From the NCBI GenBank assembly GCA_905215645.1, contig CAJMQS010000005.1:1-64000 (forward strand): a DNA stretch of 64,000 nt, read 5' to 3'. The translations under genes and the position numbers were made by a program. The DNA is from an uncultured bacterium (GTDB lineage Bacteria; Bacillota; Negativicutes; Acidaminococcales; Acidaminococcaceae). Below are positions 9,301 to 16,391 of the stretch, piece by piece (the first letter of the stretch is position 1; each line of letters starts with the position of its first letter). Below the pieces are notes generated by a model. The model saw only the letters and a list, made by a program, of their open reading frames with translations. It was not told the DNA's origin and made no database searches.

Positions 9301-10498
9301 TCAGGGAGATGCCCAGGTGAATGACCGTCTCTATGTGAAGGGGACCCATACGGGCACCACCCAGCTGCAGCTCCATGCGGTCAAGGGAAAATGGACCGAC
9401 GGGGCCATTGGGTCCGTCCTGGCCAGTGTAGGGGATGAACAGGGAAATTTCTATGTGCCGGACCAGGAAGACCGCCTGTTCTTCCACCGGGTGCTCCTGG
9501 ATACCCATGAAAAGAGCCAGGGGGATACGGTCACCGACGGCTATGACACAGATTGGTACCTGAAGGGCTTCCAGAACCTTCCCACCGATGAAAAGGGCCA
9601 TCATACCCATTTTGTCCAAAGCATGATGGGGCTCCAGGGCATGAACTACCAGATGTGGCGGGATGACATGGACAGCCTGTTCAAACGGATGGGGGACCTG
9701 CATACCCAGGATGCCGCACCGGAAGGGGTATGGGCACGGGCTGCCGGGACCCGGAGCCAGCGCAGCGGGGAAGAAGGAGGCTTCACCCTCCAGCACCATC
9801 AGTACCAGGTAGGCTATGACAAGCTCTTGGGAGAGAACGGGAAAGAACGCCATTACCAGGGCATCGGCCTGGGATACAGCCGAGGTACGGGGACTTTCTA
9901 CGGAGGGACTTCTGATTTGACCGGCTTTAGCCTGGGACTCTATGATACCCATGTGAAGAAAGACGGCCAGTACTGGGATTTCGTCCTGAAGGGCCAGCAT
10001 CTTTCTGATGAGGTATACGGCAGCTATGGAGCCAAAGGGACCCTGGACAACAATGGCTTCACCGCCGGGGCGGAATACGGCTGGAAGAAGTCCTTTACCA
10101 GCGGCTGGTTCGTGGAACCTCAGGCTCAGTTCACACTGGGCTGGCTGAAGGGGGCCTCTGCGGACCTGGCCAACGGGGTCCGGTATGAGGAAAACAACAT
10201 CCACAGTGCGGTAGGACGGGCCGGATTCCGGGCCGGGTATGAAGACCACCGGGCCCAGTTCTTCGTAAAGGCGGACTGGTTCCACGAATTCGGAGGCAGC
10301 GGGGAGATCCGCTTCGCCGACGACGAAGGGTTCCTGAAGCTAGACCGGGATTATGGGGACAACTGGTTCGAATACGGCTTCGGCATGGCCGTCCAGCTGT
10401 CGCCCCAGAGCCAGTTCTACCTGGAAGGAGAAAAGAGCAGTACCGGCACCTACCGGAAGAACTGGAGCTGGGACGCCGGGGTGAGATGGAAGTTTTAA
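6377..10498 (+). CDS. Autotransporter with beta-helix-like passenger and outer-membrane beta-barrel
   Basis: This 1373-residue type Va autotransporter has a signal peptide at residues 1-31 ending near QAAG. A long Gly/Asn/Thr-rich passenger follows to about residue 1075. A helical linker rich in Met and Asp comes next (around MMGLQGMNYQMWRDDMD). The C-terminal barrel, about residues 1115-1373, begins near GVWARAAGT and ends in WDAGVRWKF with the terminal Phe needed for Bam-dependent assembly. The passenger shows a recurrent 50-60-residue pattern (TTVNGEI... GKNILL) between about residues 530 and 890, typical of a stacked beta-helix. Cysteines are nearly absent, as expected for a secreted passenger. 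Function is unknown; adhesion is a common role. Its presence means a diderm envelope. Confidence 0.93.
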   Translation: MKERFTKPTTLGLTAAVLLSLFAGQRYGQAAGHHYEWVNKWSGDAVEGDPITVHYLQGWNQDKVTVGTDGTSQVTIADYGGSNGGEATVKGKDISFTGGFTTGGTIRAGGEGTENLSAVTVNAVQIGGQSAGGTVDLDGKNLSITGSQGVNAAGGSTLSLGSRYMTGDLHLQTLSVSGSSTVTIGNANAGDITIDEFGVGGTQTSSTGEPILNTITVSGNNLSIGNTRASESNAQVTFNARGNVTAKNGLVMTGSYLPSSAPYASVTVNAGGDVELGTYGQTSSPWNRNAALAAVGGHAKIAVTAAGKVDASGDFTVTGDGSIRVKAASISSDGLLHATGKDASLTLIAEDPAGNRGNITAQELQVDSQGTASLTGKTITLAPEADGSYFHRSLHVTDCDVDMDADEINLASGILFNGTAKLDLKAARKLTIGNALNENSYDTSAIRLTYGGYGETGTGQLYAGGSQAEVTVNGSVAVTGTSNQDELAWFNGKDLVFNASKMPALTDTSSDMYNAVALDFTDSQFWSGNVDTTETTTVNGHILTNGSNAFVLYGSQAVTLNGLKGDFENNRNAFSLTDRGSSSIQIGDADTAQTTVNGEIVTGKDTVLYVGGKNILLDNAGYTALYANANSKSVEIGRTAPEGKTSDTVAIKGRLLVNGVARMDVVGKNITLSDGAAPDSGTLGTTVKTKEDGTSTDPDSHTHDAVVIQQAADNALVIGEADSNVSIDGRLVGLNGGYSVDGDIIHIYEGSNKDQNLVLTTGGAVNLGHDGTSLLQIDGGIWAMGDSPHVVDLQGRNILIDPARGMRAVQANAMPVTIGDSATENAVVNGEIWSLSEKAPITLDASQYVLSANGSTYAARSSGGGSITLGHEGSTGIIDGDLTAAAGSSLEAYLKGSGSQLKGKVDDQNLDSGIASDAGITLHLNDGAVWNLDGDSKVTQLQADAGIVHLNQETTDQKLYTGNFAGDGAVVLMGHQGDAQVNDRLYVKGTHTGTTQLQLHAVKGKWTDGAIGSVLASVGDEQGNFYVPDQEDRLFFHRVLLDTHEKSQGDTVTDGYDTDWYLKGFQNLPTDEKGHHTHFVQSMMGLQGMNYQMWRDDMDSLFKRMGDLHTQDAAPEGVWARAAGTRSQRSGEEGGFTLQHHQYQVGYDKLLGENGKERHYQGIGLGYSRGTGTFYGGTSDLTGFSLGLYDTHVKKDGQYWDFVLKGQHLSDEVYGSYGAKGTLDNNGFTAGAEYGWKKSFTSGWFVEPQAQFTLGWLKGASADLANGVRYEENNIHSAVGRAGFRAGYEDHRAQFFVKADWFHEFGGSGEIRFADDEGFLKLDRDYGDNWFEYGFGMAVQLSPQSQFYLEGEKSSTGTYRKNWSWDAGVRWKF

Positions 10499-10567
10499 GG
10501 AATGAAGAGGGATCTGCTGCCCGGGTTCCTTCCAAAGGATAGAGGCGAGAGACTAGTGACTAGTGAC

Positions 10568-10604
10568 GGAGATGGGAAAATCATTTCCCATCTCCAATTT
10601 TTCC
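10568..10604 (+). terminator. Terminator after the autotransporter gene
   Basis: GGAGATGGGAAA at 10568-10579 pairs perfectly with 10584-10595 around a 4-base loop, followed by AATTTTTCC. It separates the autotransporter from the tRNA promoter, which starts directly after it. Confidence 0.9.
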
Positions 10605-10633
10605 TTGACATTTCCCTCACTATACAGTATACT
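10605..10633 (+). promoter_or_regulatory. Promoter of the five-tRNA cluster
   Basis: TTGACA at 10605-10610 and TATACT at 10628-10633 with a 17-bp spacer, about 40 bases before the first tRNA. Confidence 0.88.
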
Positions 10634-10671
10634 AATCAAGTCGAAAGCAACTGAAGGTGCTGTCAGACAAT

Positions 10672-10748
10672 GGCCCAGTAGTTCAGTTGGTTAGAATGCC
10701 GCCCTGTCACGGCGGAGATCGTCGGTTCGAGTCCGTCCTGGGTCGCCA
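10672..10748 (+). tRNA. tRNA-Asp (GTC)
   Basis: A 77-base cloverleaf with anticodon GTC, acceptor GGCCCAG pairing with CTGGGTC, T-loop GGTTCGAGTCC, and encoded CCA. Confidence 0.97.
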
Positions 10749-10751
10749 ATT

Positions 10752-10827
10752 GCCTCGGTAGCTCAGTTGGTAGAGCAAAGGACTGAAAATCCTTGTGTCC
10801 GCAGTTCGATTCTGCGCTGAGGCACCA
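10752..10827 (+). tRNA. tRNA-Phe (GAA)
   Basis: A 76-base cloverleaf with anticodon GAA in GGACTGAAAATCC, acceptor GCCTCGG, T-arm GCAGTTCGATTCTGC and encoded CCA. Confidence 0.97.
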
Positions 10828-10835
10828 TTCTTCAT

Positions 10836-10910
10836 GCGGAAGTAGCTCAGTGGTAGAGCATCACCTTGCCAAGGTGGGGGTCGCGAGTTCGAATCTCGTT
10901 TTCCGCTCCA
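10836..10910 (+). tRNA. tRNA-Gly (GCC)
   Basis: A 75-base cloverleaf with acceptor GCGGAAG, anticodon GCC in CACCTTGCCAAGGTG, T-loop GTTCGAATC and encoded CCA. Confidence 0.97.
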
Positions 10911-10919
10911 TTTTCATAT

Positions 10920-10993
10920 GGCGACGTAGCCAAGCGGTAAGGCAGAGGTCTGCAAAACCTTTATCCCCAGTTCGATTCTGGGCGTCGCCTCCA
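10920..10993 (+). tRNA. tRNA-Cys (GCA)
   Basis: A 74-base cloverleaf with acceptor GGCGACG, anticodon GCA in AGGTCTGCAAAACCT, T-arm CCAGTTCGATTCTGG and encoded CCA. Confidence 0.97.
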
Positions 10994-11001
10994 ACTTTTT
11001 C

Positions 11002-11090
11002 GCCGAGGTGGCGGAACTGGCAGACGCAAGGGACTTAAAATCCCTCGGAGAGTGATCTCCGTACCGGTTCGATTCCGGTCCCCGGCACCA
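11002..11090 (+). tRNA. tRNA-Leu (TAA)
   Basis: An 89-base class II tRNA with anticodon TAA in GGGACTTAAAATCCC, a long variable arm (CGGAGAGTGATCTCCG), T-arm CCGGTTCGATTCCGG and encoded CCA. Confidence 0.97.
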
Positions 11091-11100
11091 TTGAATTTTG

Positions 11101-11133
11101 AAAGACTGTTGCCTATGCAGCAGTCTTTTTTTG
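11101..11133 (+). terminator. Terminator of the tRNA cluster
   Basis: AAAGACTG at 11101-11108 pairs with CAGTCTTT at 11121-11128 and runs into a seven-T tract, 10 bases after tRNA-Leu. Confidence 0.88.
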
Positions 11134-11202
11134 TGTGCCGAATCCGGAGGAAGATATGGTACAATAAGAGAGATCAAAAAGAATACAAAGGAGTCATGAC
11201 CC

Positions 11203-12471
11203 ATGGAAGAACGACGAATCATCCACGTGGAAGAGAAGCTTCCCGTCCTGGAGACCATCCCCCTGAGCCTGCAGCATCTGTTTGCCATGTTCGGCTCAAC
11301 GGTGCTGGTGCCTTTTCTCCTACACGTGGATCCTGCCACTGCCCTTTTTATGAACGGCATCGGCACCCTGCTGTACTTGACCATCTGCAAATGGAAGCTC
11401 CCGGCTTATCTGGGTTCCAGCTTCGCTTTCATTTCTCCTGTGCTGGCCGTCTGCGCCACCCCGGGGATGACCTACGGAGACGCCCAGGGAGGCTTCATCG
11501 CCTTCGGCCTCTGCTTCATCCTCATCGGCCTTCTGGTGAAGAAAATCGGCACCGGCTGGATCGATGTGCTGTTCCCGCCGGCGGCCATGGGGTCTATCGT
11601 GGCCATCATCGGCCTGGAATTGGCGCCTCTGGCCCTCAACATGAGCGGGTTCGTGGATCCAGTCCAGGGCATGACCAACGGCCAGGCCATGACCATTTCC
11701 ATGTTCACCCTGATCGTCACCATCTTGGCCACCGTCCTGGGCCGGGGCTTCATCGCCATCATCCCCATCCTCATCGGTGTGGTGTCCGGCTATATCCTCA
11801 GCTGGATCATGGGTGTGGTGAACTTTTCTGCAGTGGGAACCGCTGCCTGGTTCTCTTTCCCCACTTTCTACCAGCCCCGGTTCAACCTCTCCGCCATCAT
11901 GATGATCCTGCCCGCCCTTTTTGTGGTACTGGCAGAACATCTGGGGCACCTGTTCGTCACCAGTGACATTGTGGGCCGTGATTTGATCAAGGATCCCGGG
12001 CTCCACCGGTCCCTGATGGCTGACGGCCTGTCCAACGTGCTTTCCGGGCTCCTGGGTTCCACCCCCAACACCACCTATGGGGAAAATATGGGAGTCATGG
12101 CCATCACCGGAGTCTACAGCACCTGGGTCATCGGAGGAGCGGCCATCTTTGCCATCCTGTTTTCCTTCATCGGGAAAGTGGCCGCAGTGATCCACGGGAT
12201 CCCCACCCCGGTGATGGGCGGCGTCTGCATCTTATTGTTCGGTTTTATCGCAGCGTCCGGGCTGCGGATGATGGTAGAACGGAAGGTGGACTTCACCCGT
12301 CCCAAGAACTTGATCCTTACGGCTGTGACCATGATTAGCGGTCTTTCCGGGGCAGCGGTCCACATCGGTCCCGTCCAGCTCAAAGGCATGGGCCTGGCTA
12401 CGGTAGTGGCCATCCTGGCCAGCCTGGCATTCCTGATTTTCGAAAAATTGGGCCTGTCCAACGAAAAATAA
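11203..12471 (+). CDS. uraA: Uracil permease (NCS2/UraA family)
   Basis: This 422-residue inner-membrane nucleobase:cation symporter has about 14 hydrophobic segments. The N-terminal LSLQHLFAMFGSTVLVPFLL is nearly the same as in E. coli UraA, and the conserved GSTPNTTYGENMGVMA motif with its substrate-binding Glu is intact. It imports uracil for salvage to UMP. It is a single gene between the tRNA cluster and guaA; AAAGGAG precedes the ATG. The family also contains xanthine permeases, but the N-terminus and motif fit uracil better. Confidence 0.9.
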   Translation: MEERRIIHVEEKLPVLETIPLSLQHLFAMFGSTVLVPFLLHVDPATALFMNGIGTLLYLTICKWKLPAYLGSSFAFISPVLAVCATPGMTYGDAQGGFIAFGLCFILIGLLVKKIGTGWIDVLFPPAAMGSIVAIIGLELAPLALNMSGFVDPVQGMTNGQAMTISMFTLIVTILATVLGRGFIAIIPILIGVVSGYILSWIMGVVNFSAVGTAAWFSFPTFYQPRFNLSAIMMILPALFVVLAEHLGHLFVTSDIVGRDLIKDPGLHRSLMADGLSNVLSGLLGSTPNTTYGENMGVMAITGVYSTWVIGGAAIFAILFSFIGKVAAVIHGIPTPVMGGVCILLFGFIAASGLRMMVERKVDFTRPKNLILTAVTMISGLSGAAVHIGPVQLKGMGLATVVAILASLAFLIFEKLGLSNEK

Positions 12472-12483
12472 TCGGATTTGGAA

Positions 12484-12512
12484 TTGAAAGAAATCGCGAA
12501 GTATGGTATATT
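12484..12512 (+). promoter_or_regulatory. Promoter of guaA
   Basis: TTGAAA at 12484-12489 and TATATT at 12507-12512 with a 17-bp spacer. The leader to the ATG is only about 30 bases, too short for a purine riboswitch. Confidence 0.65.
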
Positions 12513-12549
12513 GTTTTAAATATTACAAACTACCAAAGGGAGGCAGAAT

Positions 12550-14094
12550 ATGGAGAATTTACAGCATGAGGTTGTCCTGGTGGTTGACTTCGGCGCACAG
12601 TACAGCCAGCTGATTGCCAGACGCGTCCGTGAATGCGGTGTGTACTGCGAAATCATTCCTTACAATTATACCCTGGATCAGATCAAAGCCAAGAATCCCA
12701 AGGCCATCATCCTGTCCGGCGGTCCCAACAGTGTCTATGCGGAAAATACCCCCAGCGTGGATGAAGGTGTCTTCGAAATGGGGATCCCTGTCCTGGGCAT
12801 CTGCTATGGGGATCAGTTCATGACCAAGGCCCTGGGCGGCGTGGTGGCCCATGCGGGCAGCGGGGAATACGGCAAGACCGCCGTGGTCCTGGACAATGAG
12901 ACCCGGCTCTTCTCCGGCCTGGAAAAGAACAACGTATGCTGGATGAGCCATCAGGACTATGCGGAAAAAGCTCCCGAAGGCTTCACTGTCATCGCCCATA
13001 CGGAAGAATGTCCCATTGCTGCCATGCAGAATGAAGACAAGAAGCTCTACGGCGTCCAGTTCCATCCGGAAGTCATGCACACTCCTTTTGGCAAGCAGAT
13101 GTTCTCCAACTTCCTGTTCAATATCTGCAATCTGTCCGGGGATTGGACCATGTCTTCCTTTGCCCAGAACAAGATCCGGGAAATCCGGGAAAAAGTAGGG
13201 GACAAGAATGTGCTCTGCGCTATGAGCGGCGGGGTGGATTCCTCCGTGGCTGCCGTCCTGGTCCACAAGGCAGTGGGCAAGCAGCTTACCTGTGTGTTCG
13301 TGGACCACGGCCTGCTGCGGAAAGACGAAGGAGACCAAGTGGAACAGGTCTTCAAACGGGATTTCGATATGAACCTGATCCGGGTCAATGCCCAGGATCG
13401 TTTCCTCAGCAAACTCAAGGGCGTCAGCGACCCTGAAAAGAAACGGAAGATCATCGGGGAAGAATTCATCCGGGTCTTCGAAGAAGAATCCAAAAAGATC
13501 GGTCATGTGGACTTCCTGGTCCAAGGGACCATCTATCCGGACGTGGTGGAATCCGGCGGTACCGGGACCTCCGCCACCATCAAGAGCCACCACAACGTAG
13601 GCGGCCTGCCCAAGGACATGAAACTGGGCCTCATCGAACCTCTCCGGGAACTGTTCAAAGATGAAGTCCGTGCCGTGGGCGAAGAACTGGGCATCCCTTC
13701 CGAACTGGTATGGCGCCAGCCCTTCCCGGGCCCTGGACTGGCCATCCGTGTCCTGGGCGAAGTCACGGAAGAGAAACTCCACATCGTCCGGGAAGCTGAT
13801 GCCATCTTCCGGGAAGAAATCGCCAAAGCCGGCCTGGACCGGTCCATTTGGCAGTATTTCGCCTGTCTCCCCAATATCCGCAGCGTAGGGGTCATGGGTG
13901 ACTTCCGGACCTACAGCAACACCATCGCTCTCCGTGCTGTCAACAGCACCGATGGCATGACTTCCGACTGGTCTCACATTCCCTACCACGTGCTGGACAT
14001 CGTGTCTCGCCGGATCGTCAACGAAGTCCCTGGGGTGAACCGGGTGGTCTACGATATCACCAGCAAGCCGCCGGCGACTATAGAATGGGAGTAA
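12550..14094 (+). CDS. guaA: GMP synthase (glutamine-hydrolysing)
   Basis: This 514-residue, full-length, two-domain enzyme converts XMP, ATP and glutamine to GMP. The class I amidotransferase domain (residues 1-200) has the nucleophile in GICYGDQ and the His/Glu of GVQFHPEV. The ATP-pyrophosphatase domain has the P-loop SGGVDSSVAA, and the C-terminal dimerisation domain ends KPPATIEWE. The start has an AAGGGAGG site 7 bases upstream. It is followed directly by two copies of repeat family A, the first starting 7 bases after the stop. Confidence 0.98.
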   Translation: MENLQHEVVLVVDFGAQYSQLIARRVRECGVYCEIIPYNYTLDQIKAKNPKAIILSGGPNSVYAENTPSVDEGVFEMGIPVLGICYGDQFMTKALGGVVAHAGSGEYGKTAVVLDNETRLFSGLEKNNVCWMSHQDYAEKAPEGFTVIAHTEECPIAAMQNEDKKLYGVQFHPEVMHTPFGKQMFSNFLFNICNLSGDWTMSSFAQNKIREIREKVGDKNVLCAMSGGVDSSVAAVLVHKAVGKQLTCVFVDHGLLRKDEGDQVEQVFKRDFDMNLIRVNAQDRFLSKLKGVSDPEKKRKIIGEEFIRVFEEESKKIGHVDFLVQGTIYPDVVESGGTGTSATIKSHHNVGGLPKDMKLGLIEPLRELFKDEVRAVGEELGIPSELVWRQPFPGPGLAIRVLGEVTEEKLHIVREADAIFREEIAKAGLDRSIWQYFACLPNIRSVGVMGDFRTYSNTIALRAVNSTDGMTSDWSHIPYHVLDIVSRRIVNEVPGVNRVVYDITSKPPATIEWE

Positions 14095-14100
14095 GCGGCT

Positions 14101-14238
14101 AACGCATAACCCCTGAGCGCCATAGCAGGCCATCTGCTTTGTCAGGAGGGATTTGGAAGCCGGGCATATACGACTTTGTATTATGCCCAACTTCCAAATC
14201 CCTCCTTTCGCGCATCTGACCTACTCTGACGCTCAGGG
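14101..14238 (+). repeat. Repeat family A, copy A1 (nested palindrome)
   Basis: The outer arms CCCTGAGCG (14111-14119) and CGCTCAGGG (14230-14238) are perfectly complementary. The inner arms GGAGGGATTTGGAAG and CTTCCAAATCCCTCC are perfect over 15 bp. The apex is a GGGCATA/TATGCCC stem. Family-invariant strings CATCTGCTTTGTCAG and TTTCGCGCATCTG flank the inner stem. It starts with AACGCATAAC, 7 bases after the guaA stop. Confidence 0.9.
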
Positions 14239-14261
14239 AGGGAATCAGGGGCAGGATGTGC

Positions 14262-14399
14262 TAACGCATAACCTCGGGGCACAATAAGGGCCCATCTGCT
14301 TTGTCAGCGGGAGATTTGGATCGCGGCATGTACGCCTATGTACTATGCCACAATCCAAATCTCCCGCTTTCGCGCATCTGGACCCTTCTTGTGCCCCGG
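14262..14399 (+). repeat. Repeat family A, copy A2
   Basis: This copy has the same layout and length as A1, but both stems have different, still complementary sequences: outer CGGGGCACAA/TTGTGCCCCG, inner AGCGGGAGATTTGGAT/ATCCAAATCTCCCGCT. It begins with TAACGCATAAC and keeps both invariant loop strings. Confidence 0.9.
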
Positions 14400-14470
14400 C
14401 CGAGATTCGCGGGATATGCACCCATCTACTTTGTCAGGTTCGCGTATCTGGGTACATCTCCCGCGCCTGG
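14400..14470 (+). repeat. Repeat family A, short form A3 (inner hairpin missing)
   Basis: The outer arms CGCGGGATATGCACCCAT and ATCTGGGTACATCTCCCGCG remain with CTACTTTGTCAG and TTCGCGTATCTG between them, but the inner stem is gone. The same shortening is seen at 25250-25305. Confidence 0.8.
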
Positions 14471-14489
14471 AAGGAGTCGGGGGAGAAGA

Positions 14490-14548
14490 ATTATGCCCAA
14501 CTTCCAAATCCCTCCTTTCGCGCATCTGACCTACTCTGACGCTCAGGG
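14490..14548 (+). repeat. Repeat family A, right half only (A4)
   Basis: A 58-base segment identical to the right half of A1 (14181-14238), with no left half. It is probably a product of recombination between neighbouring copies. Confidence 0.85.
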
Positions 14549-14568
14549 AAGGAGTCGGGGAAAGAGAA

Positions 14569-14703
14569 GACATCAGACACGGCCTGGCGGCCTATAGATT
14601 TCAGATGTCAGCTTTTTGGATGTGAGCAGGCCGGTGCTGCATCCAAAGCGGACAAAGCTGACGTCTGACTCCTGAGAGGCCCGCAAGGGCCGGTTCTGAC
14701 GTC
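14569..14703 (+). repeat. Repeat family B, copy B1 (GNRA-hairpin element)
   Basis: About 135 bp, from GACATCAGACACGGCC to GGCCGGTTCTGACGTC, which form a terminal inverted repeat. Inside, CAGATGTCAGC pairs with GCTGACGTCTG, TTTGGATG pairs with GCATCCAAA, and GGCCC-GCAA-GGGCC is a GNRA tetraloop hairpin. A TCTTTTC tract follows. Right-arm sequence of family A (CTGGGTACATCTCCCGCGCC) follows at 14715-14736. Confidence 0.88.
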
Positions 14704-14710
14704 TTTTCAA

Positions 14711-14740
14711 CTATCTGGGTACATCTCCCGCGCCTGGAAA
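14711..14740 (+). repeat. Right-arm remnant of repeat family A after B1
   Basis: ATCTGGGTACATCTCCCGCG and the following CCTGG match the right outer arm of family A (compare 14448-14470), separated from any left arm by element B1. The rest of the stretch to the promoter at 14768 is AT-rich without further visible structure. Confidence 0.75.
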
Positions 14741-14767
14741 TATGAAATATATTTTTTTAGAAAAATG

Positions 14768-14810
14768 TTGACAAAGATAAAGGAATCGTGCTATTATATG
14801 CATGTGCATA
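14768..14810 (+). promoter_or_regulatory. Promoter and palindromic operator of the MarR-linked redox operon
   Basis: TTGACA at 14768-14773 and TATTAT at 14792-14797 have an 18-bp spacer. The palindrome TATGCATGTGCATA (14797-14810) directly abuts the -10 box. A related sequence (CATGCACATACAAACAAATG) follows the promoter of the marR gene at 16351-16372, so both are likely bound by that MarR protein. Confidence 0.7.
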
Positions 14811-14915
14811 CAAATGAAATGCAAAACATAGTTTATATCGGTTTATGTTATAGATGTAAACATGTATGCGCATGCAAAATAAACCAGCCAGGCAGGGTCC
14901 GGAAAGGAGAAAAAA

Positions 14916-15260
14916 ATGGTATCTCAAACAACCAAAGACTACAGGGAAATTGAAAAGGTAATACAGACGTATACGGCAGGGGGGAACGGTGATTTGGAAG
15001 CACTGCGGTCAGTATTTCTTCCATCAGCCATCATAAACGGCAGTCCAATCCAGGAACTGTATGATATTGTGAAAAAAAGAGGAAGGACAGACTCCACCAG
15101 TCATGTGGATTTCATTGATATCACCGGTCCAGTTGCCAGTACCAAGATTATCATCGAAGACTGGCATGGCGCTAATTTCGTGGAATATTTTCACCTGTTG
15201 AAAACCACTGATGGCTGGAAGATTTCTTCCAAGACAGGCATCGGATTCGCAGAAAGATAA
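14916..15260 (+). CDS. NTF2-like / lumazine-binding-like small protein (first copy)
   Basis: This 114-residue protein resembles the putative lumazine-binding (SnoaL/NTF2-like) family: an N-terminal helix (IEKVIQTYTAGGNGDLEALRSVF), an INGSPIQELYD segment, then strands with KIIIEDWHG and VEYFHLLKTTDGWKI. It is about half identical to the next gene product. Such cone-shaped folds bind small aromatic ligands or act as accessory subunits. AAGGAG precedes the start. Expression is probably under the MarR-type operator at 14797-14810. Function is unknown. Codon use is more AT-rich than in flanking genes, suggesting acquisition. Confidence 0.75.
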   Translation: MVSQTTKDYREIEKVIQTYTAGGNGDLEALRSVFLPSAIINGSPIQELYDIVKKRGRTDSTSHVDFIDITGPVASTKIIIEDWHGANFVEYFHLLKTTDGWKISSKTGIGFAER

Positions 15261-15273
15261 AGGAGAGAATACT

Positions 15274-15618
15274 ATGCTAGAAATGACAAAGGAATACAAT
15301 GCTGTGCGGCGGACTATTGACGATTATATTGAAGGCGCGAACGGTGATATGGTGCGGCTGAAGAGAGCCTATCACAAAAATGCCCTGATCAATGGGATGC
15401 CCATACAGGCATTGTTCGACAGTGTAGAACGCAACGGAAGGACCAATGCCACAGGACGCCTGGATTACCTGGATATCAGCGGGCAGGCAGCCAGTGCCAA
15501 GGTGATCATAGAGAACTGGCATGGAAATCAGTATGTGGAATATTTGCAGCTGCTGAAATTCCCCCAGACGGGATGGCAGATTATTTCCAAGGCATTTGAC
15601 GGGTATTATGGGGCATAA
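15274..15618 (+). CDS. NTF2-like / lumazine-binding-like small protein (second copy)
   Basis: This 114-residue tandem paralogue of the preceding protein shares INGMPIQALFD, NGRTNATG, VIIENWHG and VEYLQLLK. The start at 15274 has AAGGAGAG 8 bases upstream; the longer frame from 15211 would lie inside the preceding gene and has no such site. The two may form a heterodimer, the usual quaternary state of NTF2-like folds. It lies 23 bp before the nitroreductase, implying that a flavin or aromatic substrate is handled together. Confidence 0.75.
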   Translation: MLEMTKEYNAVRRTIDDYIEGANGDMVRLKRAYHKNALINGMPIQALFDSVERNGRTNATGRLDYLDISGQAASAKVIIENWHGNQYVEYLQLLKFPQTGWQIISKAFDGYYGA

Positions 15619-15641
15619 GGAAGAGGAAAGGAGCAAGGAAC

Positions 15642-16292
15642 ATGGAAGGGAAAACCATTCAGGATGCATTGCTTAACAGAAGATCAATCCGGGATTTCAG
15701 TAGCAAACAGGTATCAGAAGAGACCATCAGGGAAATTGTGAAAGACGCCAGATGGGCACCTTCCTGGGCCAATGCCCAACCCTGGAAGCTGTATGTGGCG
15801 CTGGGGAAAGCTGCTGAAGAAATTCGCCGGGATTACGTCAATGGGACGGCTCGTCAGGAAGGACCAGAGATGCTTTCTTTCCAGGGAGAACACTGGGGGC
15901 GGCGGGAACAGTCGAATATGTCCAACTGGGGACGACAGCTCCAGGAATTCCTTGGCAGGGATGGATGGAAATTTGGACAGAGCCAGCAGGGACTTTTCAA
16001 TGCTTCCGCCATCGCGGTCATTACAGTATCAGCCAACGGACCACTCTGGGAGGTGTTCGATGCCGGTGCTTTTGAGGATAACCTGATGCTCAGTGCTTAT
16101 AATCACGGAGTGGATTCCATTGCAGCTGTGGCTTTTGTCACCGCTCCTTCCTATCTGCGTAAAAAACTGGGGATTCCTGAGACGGAACGGATTCTCATGG
16201 GCCTGGGACTTGGGTACAGATCCGATGATCCCATCAACCGGTTCCGAAGTGATCGGGAAGAAGTGGATGACATTCTTTCCATCACCCAATGA
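15642..16292 (+). CDS. Nitroreductase family protein
   Basis: This 216-residue FMN-dependent oxidoreductase of the nitroreductase family has the N-terminal RRSIRDFSSKQV, the DARWAPSWANAQPW flavin-binding segment, and C-terminal GIPETERILMGLGLGYRSDDPINRFRSDREEVDDI. The family reduces nitroaromatics, quinones or flavins with NAD(P)H. AAGGAGC precedes the ATG. It is the third gene of an operon that appears controlled by the neighbouring MarR protein, consistent with a response to aromatic or oxidising compounds. Confidence 0.9.
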   Translation: MEGKTIQDALLNRRSIRDFSSKQVSEETIREIVKDARWAPSWANAQPWKLYVALGKAAEEIRRDYVNGTARQEGPEMLSFQGEHWGRREQSNMSNWGRQLQEFLGRDGWKFGQSQQGLFNASAIAVITVSANGPLWEVFDAGAFEDNLMLSAYNHGVDSIAAVAFVTAPSYLRKKLGIPETERILMGLGLGYRSDDPINRFRSDREEVDDILSITQ

Positions 16293-16320
16293 ACCATCCT
16301 TTCAGCGGGTTATTCTGGCA

Positions 16321-16375
16321 TTGACTGGGAAACACTCTCAGCATAAAATATACATGCACATACAAACAAATGAAA
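16321..16375 (+). promoter_or_regulatory. Promoter and probable operator of the marR gene
   Basis: TTGACT at 16321-16326 and TAAAAT at 16344-16349 with a 17-bp spacer. Directly downstream lies TATACATGCACATAC, with CAAATGAAA after it, closely resembling the operator region at 14797-14820. Confidence 0.65.
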
Positions 16376-16391
16376 GCAGAGGAAATCCTTT

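Noticed and set aside
10545..10566. Direct repeat GACTAGTGACTAGTGACG as a recombination site
   Set aside because: Only two short units, no integrase, and it lies in the space before a terminator; too little to support a site.
10793..11038. Open frame across tRNA-Phe, Gly, Cys and Leu
   Set aside because: It is made of tRNA gene sequence.
12472..12549. Purine riboswitch before guaA
   Set aside because: The leader after the predicted start is only about 30 bases and lacks the conserved core.
14301..14597. Open frames in the repeat clusters (also at 18267, 19612, 25129, 25181)
   Set aside because: They run through palindromic repeats, lack ribosome-binding sites, and similar peptides recur only because the repeats do.
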